Below are positions 1-4,518 of a DNA stretch of 6,990 nt, in pieces. The stretch is taken from assembly GCA_025928535.1 (NCBI GenBank), contig JAICJJ010000147.1:1-6990 (forward strand), read 5' to 3'. The translations under genes and the position numbers were made by a program. The notes under the pieces are model-generated. The model was not told the DNA's origin. It saw only the letters and a list, made by a program, of their open reading frames with translations, and made no database searches. Each line of letters opens with the position of its first letter. The stretch's first letter is position 1. The DNA is from Thermomicrobiales bacterium (GTDB lineage: Bacteria; Chloroflexota; Chloroflexia; Thermomicrobiales; UBA6265).

Positions 1-108
1 GGAGCCTGCAGTCTGGCGGACCCGACCGCCTGCGCGCCCGGCCTCACCTGCTGCCCGACGCTCGGCGGCGACGCGGCCGACGGCGTCTGCCACGACACCG
101 GCTCGTAG
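1..108 (+). CDS. C-terminal end of a cysteine-rich, probably exported protein (5' end outside window)
   Basis: Frame 1 is open from the window edge to a TAG stop at 106-108 and encodes the last 35 residues of a protein. Five are cysteines, at tail positions 3, 11, 17, 18 and 30, giving the spacing C-x7-C-x5-CC-x11-C. Adjacent and regularly spaced cysteines in a short, Gly/Asp/Pro-rich tail are typical of small disulfide-knotted extracellular modules, so export is likely, but the signal peptide would lie outside the window. Third codon positions are almost all G or C, which supports real coding. A strong hairpin lies 17 bases after the stop, as expected at the end of a transcription unit. The family and function cannot be named from this fragment. 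Confidence 0.66.
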   Translation, partial: GACSLADPTACAPGLTCCPTLGGDAADGVCHDTGS

Positions 109-125
109 TCCTCAGCCGATCGACG

Positions 126-154
126 AACCGGGGCGGGAATTCCCCGCCCCGGTT
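126..154 (+). terminator. GC-rich perfect hairpin after the cysteine-rich gene
   Basis: A perfect 12-bp inverted repeat (126-137 pairs with 143-154) encloses a 5-base AATTC loop, 17 bases after the TAG stop. The stem is very stable because of its GGGGCGGG core. No run of T follows on either strand, so it is an atypical intrinsic terminator. It could instead stabilise the mRNA 3' end or need a factor to terminate. The fold is read directly from the sequence; the role is inferred from position. Confidence 0.6.
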
Positions 155-168
155 GCGCGCCCCGGCGC

Positions 169-281
169 GTAGGAGCGCTCCTTGCGGCGCCCGTGGCCCG
201 CCAGGGCCACAACCCGTTCGACCGCCACCCGTTCCGGTTATCGGCCTGCGGCCGATGGGCGCAGCAAGCATGCGCCCCTAC
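169..281. repeat. MITE-like or REP-like palindromic element with imperfect terminal inverted repeats
   Basis: The left end (169-192) begins GTAGGAGCGC and the right end (257-281), read on the minus strand, begins GTAGGGGCGC. Aligned, they match at 21 of 25 columns with three mismatches and one gap, and both end in GCGCCC. Between them lie two perfect 7-bp hairpins: 193-199 with 204-210 (loop GCCA) and 240-246 with 250-256 (loop TGC). The right end itself folds as 257-263 with 271-277, and the left end contains a 12-bp palindrome at 171-182. An 8-base direct repeat, ACCCGTTC, lies at 212-219 and 227-234. There is no coding capacity and no obvious target duplication. It is either a non-autonomous mobile element or a dispersed extragenic palindrome. 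Confidence 0.55.
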
Positions 282-402
282 GACGGGCGGGATCGCCGCC
301 GGGTCAAGGCGATTGCCCGATTGGCGCAAACCGTTGACGCGCAACGATGATGACCCCGCGGGACGACGACCCCTTGGAGCCGCCTCGCACCGGCTACGCT
401 CG
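282..402. other. Intergenic stretch without a convincing gene
   Basis: The gene-free part of the window runs from 109 to about 425. Beyond the hairpin, the palindromic element and the octamer arrays, only a weak structure is visible here. It is an imperfect hairpin at 284-319, with CGGGC/GCCCG and ATCGCC/GGCGAT stems separated by a small internal loop. All short open frames across this stretch are arginine/proline-rich, without start signals, and look like chance products of high GC. No tRNA or CRISPR pattern was seen. Confidence 0.5.
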
Positions 403-463
403 CCTCGACTCCTCGACTCCTCGACTCAGCTTGCCGACTTGCCGATTTGCCGACTTGCCGACT
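403..463. repeat. Two adjacent tandem octamer arrays sharing a CGACT core
   Basis: Three exact copies of CCTCGACT occupy 403-426. After a five-base interruption, four copies of TGCCGACT occupy 432-463, the second with one change (TGCCGATT). Both units fit NNNCGACT. Because the period of 8 is not a multiple of 3, a coding frame reads different residues in successive units. The minus-strand acetamidase reads through the TGCCGACT array and stops just inside the junction with the CCTCGACT array, so its last residues are repeat-encoded. The origin could be slipped-strand expansion or insertion of a small dispersed repeat. Confidence 0.8.
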
Positions 464-1352
464 CGGCATCCGGCAGGAACCGCGTTGGAATGCTCGCCAG
501 CACGATCGCGCCGGCTGGGCCGCCGAACTCGAGATCGACGGCAGCCGAGAGGAGCAGGAAGGCCGTTGCGGGCTCGAGGCCGCATTCCTCCGTCAGGTAG
601 CGCTCCATTTGGCGGACGGCTTGCGTACGCGCCCGGTCGTAGTGCGAATGGAGTGCGATGCCGGCGGTCCAGACGCGGTCAGGAGTTTCAATCCGAGGCG
701 TTTCCAGCCGCGCTCCGCGCCGCACGTCGAGCCGGACCGTCGCGGCGCCGGCGCATTCGATGGCGACGCTGGTCGCTTCGCCGACGCCCATCGCCGCGTG
801 AAGATCGCCGAGTGAGGCGAGGCCGCCGGGGACCTGCGCCGGCAGGAGCACGGTCGCGCCGGAGCGAATCTGGACCAGATCGAGATTGCCGCCCCACGGC
901 TCGGCCGGTCCCAGGGTGGACGTTTCGCCGCTGGCCGGGGCGAGGCCGAGACAGCCGATCATCGGCGTCAACGGCACGTCCAGCGTTTCCGTGAGCCAGA
1001 CCCGGCCGTCATGGATCGGGACGCAGCGCAGCATCGGTCGCGGCACGAGGCCATCCGCCAGACCGAAGCCGGGAATGAACGCGTTCCAGCCCCAATCGGC
1101 CGGCTCGATGGCGACGATCTCGATCGCGACGGCGTCGCCCGGTTCGACGCCCTCGATGCACACCGGTCCCGTCACCGCATTGATCGCCCGCACGTCGAGG
1201 ATGTCCAGCCAGCGGTCGCCGGCGGCGAAGAGCCGCTCAGCCGGGGCGGGCGAGGTCTCGAACCGAATCGTCTCGCCCGGCTGCACGCGCAAGGCCGGCG
1301 CGGCGTCGGGGCGAAAGGCAAAGGCGGTTCGGTCGGCGGTCAGTCGATGCAT
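426..1352 (-). CDS. Acetamidase/formamidase family protein
   Basis: This 308-residue protein matches the short (about 300-residue) form of the FmdA/AmdA family, cytoplasmic enzymes that hydrolyse small amides such as formamide or acetamide to ammonia and the acid. Visible family landmarks are GPVCIEGVEPGD (62-73), the WGWNAFIPGFG stretch (87-97), IGCLGLAP (132-139), WGGNLD (153-158) and GDLHAAMGVGE (182-192). The last carries the conserved His185 and Glu192. The ATG is chosen because GGAGG (1361-1365, minus strand) lies 8 bases upstream. A longer open frame upstream runs antisense through the neighbouring hydrolase gene and is rejected. The last 10 or so residues are encoded by an octamer repeat and look like an added tail. 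The gene is divergent from the metallo-hydrolase. The substrate is unproven. Confidence 0.93.
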   Translation of the reverse strand: MHRLTADRTAFAFRPDAAPALRVQPGETIRFETSPAPAERLFAAGDRWLDILDVRAINAVTGPVCIEGVEPGDAVAIEIVAIEPADWGWNAFIPGFGLADGLVPRPMLRCVPIHDGRVWLTETLDVPLTPMIGCLGLAPASGETSTLGPAEPWGGNLDLVQIRSGATVLLPAQVPGGLASLGDLHAAMGVGEATSVAIECAGAATVRLDVRRGARLETPRIETPDRVWTAGIALHSHYDRARTQAVRQMERYLTEECGLEPATAFLLLSAAVDLEFGGPAGAIVLASIPTRFLPDAESASRQIGKSAS

Positions 1353-1360
1353 CGAGAACT

Positions 1361-1365
1361 CCTCC
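1361..1365 (-). promoter_or_regulatory. Ribosome binding site deciding the acetamidase start
   Basis: Read on the minus strand this is GGAGG, 8 bases before the ATG at 1352-1350. It fixes the start although the same frame stays open for another 1.1 kb upstream. Confidence 0.8.
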
Positions 1366-1417
1366 GCGGTCGCTCGCTTGCGTCTGCATCTCGCGTGCCG
1401 GCGGCGACGAGGTGAGG

Positions 1418-1426
1418 TGCGATACT
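1418..1426 (+). promoter_or_regulatory. Possible extended -10 promoter for the metallo-hydrolase gene
   Basis: TGCGATACT resembles an extended -10 element (TGn followed by a hexamer matching TATAAT at four of six positions). It lies about 38 bases before the start codon inside the 111-bp divergent intergenic region. No good -35 hexamer sits 17 bases upstream, which is tolerable for an extended -10 but weakens the call. Confidence 0.3.
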
Positions 1427-1463
1427 CGCCGCCAGCGAGCCGAGCGGGAGGCGAGACGAAACG

Positions 1464-2432
1464 ATGGGTGCGGAAACGACGGCGACCTACGGCCAACCCG
1501 GGCGGGTGACGCTCCTCGCCGACGGGCTCTGGATGATCGACCTCGGCTTTCAGGGGCGGGAAGGGGTGATCGCGGCATATCTGATCCGCGAAGGGAACAG
1601 CCTGGCGCTGATCGAAACGGGGCCGTCTTCGACCCTGCCTCAACTTCTCGCCGGCATCCGAACCGCCGGGTTCGAACCGGCCGATCTCGGGCAAATCCTC
1701 GTCACCCACATCCATCTCGACCACTCGGGCGGCGCCGGCGTCTTGCTGCGCCACGCGCCGGAGGCGATCGTACGGGTCCATCCGATCGGCGCGCCCCATC
1801 TGATCGACCCGGCGCGGCTGGTCGCCAGCGCGACCCGTCTCTACGGCGACCGGATGGAGGCGCTCTGGGGGGAAGTCGCGCCCGTTCCGGCCGACCGAGT
1901 CGTGCCGCTCGACGACGGCATGCCCTTCGCGGTCGGCGGCCGCCTCCTGACGGCGATCTACACGCCCGGCCACGCCTCGCATCACGTCACATACTGGGAC
2001 CCGGAGGGGAGCATGGCCTTCACGGGCGACGCCGGCGGCGTGCGGATGGCGGGCACATCCTATGTCTGCCCGCCGGCGCCGCCGCCCGAACTCAACCCGG
2101 ACGTCTGGGCCGTCAGCGTCGACAAGATGCGGGCCTTGCGGGCGGAGCGGCTTTGCCTGACGCACGGCGGTCCGTTCGCCGACGCCGACGCGCACCTGGC
2201 CCAGATCGATCCGAACCTCGCCGAATTGCGGGCGCTGGCGTTGCGCGAATTGCGCGGTGGGGCCGACGCGGCGCGATTGATCGCCGCCATCCACGATCTG
2301 ATGGCCGAACGGATCGGCACGGACGATCCGGACGCGCTGACCAATCTCGAATGGGCGACGCCGTCGTACCTGGCCGCGGCCGGGTTGACCCGCCTGCTGG
2401 TCAAAGCCGGCGACGTTCCCGCGTCGGCATGA
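1464..2432 (+). CDS. Metallo-beta-lactamase-fold metal-dependent hydrolase
   Basis: This 322-residue protein has a full set of MBL-fold dinuclear metal ligands. The signature THIHLDHSGG (81-90) gives His82, His84, Asp86 and His87. It is followed by TPGH (His170), TGDAGG (Asp189) and LTHGG (His234). The N-terminal strands (LWMIDLGF, AYLIREG, LALIETG) match the start of a hydrolase MBL domain. Residues from about 240 onward form a predicted alpha-helical tail. The fold includes glyoxalase II-like, lactonase-like and related thioester or ester hydrolases; nothing visible selects among them. The ATG follows GGGAGG at 1446-1451, a rather long 12-base spacing. No signal peptide is seen, so it is probably cytoplasmic. 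It is divergent from the acetamidase gene, but a shared pathway is not demonstrated. Confidence 0.94.
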   Translation: MGAETTATYGQPGRVTLLADGLWMIDLGFQGREGVIAAYLIREGNSLALIETGPSSTLPQLLAGIRTAGFEPADLGQILVTHIHLDHSGGAGVLLRHAPEAIVRVHPIGAPHLIDPARLVASATRLYGDRMEALWGEVAPVPADRVVPLDDGMPFAVGGRLLTAIYTPGHASHHVTYWDPEGSMAFTGDAGGVRMAGTSYVCPPAPPPELNPDVWAVSVDKMRALRAERLCLTHGGPFADADAHLAQIDPNLAELRALALRELRGGADAARLIAAIHDLMAERIGTDDPDALTNLEWATPSYLAAAGLTRLLVKAGDVPASA

Positions 2433-2577
2433 GGCGTCTTCGCAACGGCGACCTTCGCTCGTGCAGAGCCAAGCCGGCACTCTGACGCGACGGCGCCATC
2501 GCTGAGTGACGTTTTTGCCGCGTCATCGTCTACCTTAGCGGACGTGAACCGAAGGTCGACGCGACGCGAGGTGCGGC
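2433..2577. other. Intergenic region before the sigma-factor operon
   Basis: No gene is seen in these 145 bases. They must hold the end of the metallo-hydrolase transcript and the operon promoter. A weak inverted repeat (CACTC near 2479, GAGTG near 2504, around a near-palindrome centred on GGCGCC) may end the upstream transcript. A TTGCCG hexamer at 2515-2520 has no good -10 partner at standard spacing, so no promoter is called. Confidence 0.4.
2568..2571 (+). promoter_or_regulatory. Ribosome binding site for the sigma-factor GTG start
   Basis: GAGG lies 6 bases before GTG at 2578. The alternative in-frame ATG at 2635 has its only GGAG directly abutting it, leaving no spacing, so the GTG is preferred. 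Confidence 0.6.
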
Positions 2578-3189
2578 GTGGCCCCCTGGCGACTGATCGG
2601 AGTCCAGCGTGACGACGGAGTGGACGAACCGGAGATGAGCGACGAGGCGCTCGTCGCCCTCACCCGGATCGACCCGACCGCGTTCGCGCTGCTCTACCGG
2701 CGCTATGCGCCAGCGGTGTTCCAGTATTGCGACCGCTGCCTTGGCGATCGGCCGGCCGCCGAAGACGTCACCAGCGCCGTCTTCTTGCGGGCGCTGGCCG
2801 CCTTTCCGACCTACCGGGACACGGGTCATACGTTCCGATCGTGGCTCTTCGCCATCGCCCACAACGCCATCATCGACGCCCGGCGGGCGCGCCGACCGAT
2901 CGAGTCGCTCGATAGCGCGATCGAATTGGCCGACCGCGCGGCGTCGCCGGAAGACCTGGCGCTGATCGCGCTCGAACGACGCGACATCACCCGCTTGCTG
3001 GCGCGCCTCTCGCCCGATCAGCGGGCGGTGCTGGAATTGCGCCTGCAAGATTTGAGCGACAAGGAAATCGCAGTGGCGCTCGGCCGCAGCCCCGGCGCGG
3101 TGCGGACCGTGCAATACCGCGCGGTCCAACGGTTGCGGGCGCTGCTGGCCGCCGACGCCGGCGAGGAGGTGCGTTGTGTGGCGCGCTGA
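2578..3189 (+). CDS. RNA polymerase sigma-70 factor, ECF subfamily
   Basis: This 203-residue group 4 sigma factor redirects RNA polymerase to a dedicated promoter set. Region 2 spans about residues 32-104. It includes the AFALLYRRYAPAVFQYC helix, the AAEDVTSAVFLRAL segment (60-73) and FRSWLFAIAHNAIIDARR (86-103), the part expected to melt and recognise the -10. A short linker with an acidic stretch (110-140) follows. Region 4 (143-190) has LSPDQRAVLELRLQ followed by the helix-turn-helix LSDKEIAVALGRSPGAVRT for -35 binding. The GTG start is supported by its ribosome binding site; ATG at 2635 is the alternative and would remove 19 residues. No C-terminal SnoaL extension is fused. Its end overlaps the next gene by 14 bases, which suggests coupling to a regulator. 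Confidence 0.95.
   Translation: MAPWRLIGVQRDDGVDEPEMSDEALVALTRIDPTAFALLYRRYAPAVFQYCDRCLGDRPAAEDVTSAVFLRALAAFPTYRDTGHTFRSWLFAIAHNAIIDARRARRPIESLDSAIELADRAASPEDLALIALERRDITRLLARLSPDQRAVLELRLQDLSDKEIAVALGRSPGAVRTVQYRAVQRLRALLAADAGEEVRCVAR
3163..3170 (+). promoter_or_regulatory. Ribosome binding site of the first membrane cupin gene, inside the sigma gene
   Basis: GAGGAGGT lies within the sigma-factor coding sequence, and its GGAGG core (3165-3169) is 6 bases before the GTG at 3176. It supports a 14-base gene overlap and translational coupling. Confidence 0.75.
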
Positions 3190-4315
3190 CGGTTCGGACG
3201 CGCGCGACCGATTGGCCGACTATTGGGACGCCCGCGCGGCGCGGCGGCTCGATCTCGCCGACCTCGCGGCCGATCTCGATCCGGGTCTGATCGATACGAT
3301 CATCGCGCTGGAAGCGCAGGATGACGTGCGCCTGCCCGACCCGGCGTTTCTCGGCCGGTTGGAACGATCGCTGCTGCAAGCCGTCGCCGACACGCCGACC
3401 CTCGCGCCGAACAAGGCGGCGAGGATCGACCACGAGCGCCGCTCGGCGCGGGTTGACTCGCGCGCACCGTCCCTCCGGACATTTTTCACGGAACGCCGGC
3501 CATGGGCGCTCGGTCATCTGGCGGCGGCGGCTCTGCTCCTGTTCACCCTTGGGATTGGCTATTTCGCGGTTCGCCTGGCTCACGCCGGCGATTGGGCGAA
3601 TCGCTTCCCGGCGGGTCTGGCGACGTCCGCGCCACCGTCGCCGGATGGCGTCTCGGCGCCGGTTCATCTTCTCCGCCTGACGCTGACGCAATCGTTCGGC
3701 AAGAACCAGTACGGGCTTGGGGTCTGGCGGGAGACCTTCGCCCCGAATGCCTACGATCGCGAAATCGGACGCGCCGATCTGCCCGGCGACCAGATCTTTT
3801 TCGTCGAATCGGGAACCATCACCGCGCGGCTTCTCGCGGGCGACCGGCCGGCGACTGCGCTCGGCAATGGGCTCGATGAGGCGCAACGAATGACGACGCC
3901 GGAGGCCAGCGGCCTCCTCCGGGTTGCGGCCGGGGAGGCGGCGCTTTTGCCGGGCGGAACGACGATCGAGTTGCGCAGCGACGGTGATGCGCCCGCGACG
4001 ATTCGCTGGATTTTGGGCAATTCATCCACGCGGACCGATGCGAGCGGCGTATCGTGGAACGCCACCGGCGTCGAACTCGCCAACTTGCCGCAGACACCGG
4101 CGCTCCTGACGCTCGATCGCGCCACGATGGCCCCGAACGCGAAAATCGGGGCGCCGCCGGCGCCCGCGGTCGCGGTGGTCGGCTTGATTGATCCGCCGTT
4201 CGGCTATCTGCTGGCAGACCGCGATGGATCGGCGCGCAATATCAGCGCCTCGCCCCGCGATGTCTACATCATGACGTTGACGCCGCTGCAATCGGCGGCA
4301 GCGCCGACGCCGTGA
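3176..4315 (+). CDS. Single-pass membrane protein with outside cupin-like domain; candidate anti-sigma factor
   Basis: This is a 379-residue protein. Residues 1-108 are charged and mostly helical, including LPDPAFLGRLERSLLQAVA (53-71), a pattern common in cytoplasmic tails of sigma-linked membrane regulators. One hydrophobic helix at about 112-133 is preceded by Arg/Lys, so the N-terminus is inside. After a Pro/Ser linker, residues about 163-282 have cupin-like strands (GDQIFFVESGTITARLL at 204-220; GEAALLPGGTTIELRSDGD at 253-271). A partial second repeat lies at 300-370. Cupin metal histidines are absent from both motifs, and the whole protein has no cysteine, so a zinc HxxxCxxC anti-sigma domain is excluded. 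The GTG start has a strong ribosome binding site. Control of the co-encoded sigma factor is inferred from overlap and topology, not from a recognised anti-sigma motif. Confidence 0.85.
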   Translation: MWRADGSDARDRLADYWDARAARRLDLADLAADLDPGLIDTIIALEAQDDVRLPDPAFLGRLERSLLQAVADTPTLAPNKAARIDHERRSARVDSRAPSLRTFFTERRPWALGHLAAAALLLFTLGIGYFAVRLAHAGDWANRFPAGLATSAPPSPDGVSAPVHLLRLTLTQSFGKNQYGLGVWRETFAPNAYDREIGRADLPGDQIFFVESGTITARLLAGDRPATALGNGLDEAQRMTTPEASGLLRVAAGEAALLPGGTTIELRSDGDAPATIRWILGNSSTRTDASGVSWNATGVELANLPQTPALLTLDRATMAPNAKIGAPPAPAVAVVGLIDPPFGYLLADRDGSARNISASPRDVYIMTLTPLQSAAAPTP

Positions 4316-4401
4316 GGCCGGCCTGATCGACGCCTGTTGAGGGCTGACGGACCACGTCCTAACAAATTCGTCGCGAGCAAGTGATCGATTGCCGCGTGCG
4401 C

Positions 4402-4408
4402 GGAGGTG
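4402..4408 (+). promoter_or_regulatory. Strong ribosome binding site pointing to a frame other than the third operon gene
   Basis: GGAGGTG sits 5 bases before ATG 4414, with an in-frame GTG at 4411. This is the best initiation signal in the region. That frame stops at 4516-4518, while the large downstream coding frame is shifted relative to it. Confidence 0.6.
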
Positions 4409-4413
4409 AAGTG

Positions 4414-4518
4414 ATGTCCCGCATTCAGACGCGACGCTTCGCTTGCACGGCCAGGCCGGGGCCGGACCGGAGCGCGACGACGAGATTCGCGACCTGCTCG
4501 TGGGCGTGCGGTCGATGA
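4414..4518 (+). CDS. Possible 34-residue leader peptide, or displaced 5' end of the next gene
   Basis: ATG 4414 follows an excellent ribosome binding site and opens a 34-codon frame rich in Arg, Thr and Cys. It ends at TGA 4516-4518. The stop overlaps ATG 4515 of the downstream gene in an ATGA junction, the classic arrangement for translational coupling. Two readings compete. It may be a genuine leader whose translation feeds the next gene. Alternatively, it may be the original start of that gene, put out of frame by a small indel, for instance near the AA at 4409-4410 or the GGGG at 4458-4461. The peptide resembles no family I recognise. Confidence 0.3.
   Translation: MSRIQTRRFACTARPGPDRSATTRFATCSWACGR

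Noticed and set aside
404..463. CRISPR-like array
   Set aside because: The units are 8 bases with no unique spacers, so this is a simple tandem repeat.
153..994. Plus-strand open frames across the left intergenic region and the 3' part of the acetamidase
   Set aside because: They are arginine/proline-rich, have no ribosome binding sites and cross the palindromic element and the octamer arrays. They look like shadows.
1353..2480. Long antisense open frame continuous with the acetamidase frame, through the metallo-hydrolase gene
   Set aside because: It is antisense to a gene with a complete metal-ligand set, its translation is arginine/glycine-rich without domains, and the acetamidase has a strong ribosome binding site at 1361-1365. 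High GC alone keeps such frames open.
2515..2541. Housekeeping promoter TTGCCG with TAGCGG or TACCTT
   Set aside because: Spacings of 15 and 10 bases and poor -10 matches make this indistinguishable from chance.
2545..2575. ECF-type autoregulatory promoter starting at TGAACC
   Set aside because: The expected -10 would fall at the ribosome binding site, leaving almost no leader, and no matching motif is present.
4314..4325. AGGCCGGCCT palindrome after the first membrane cupin gene as a terminator
   Set aside because: It has no loop and no T run and lies inside an apparent operon. It is too short to call.
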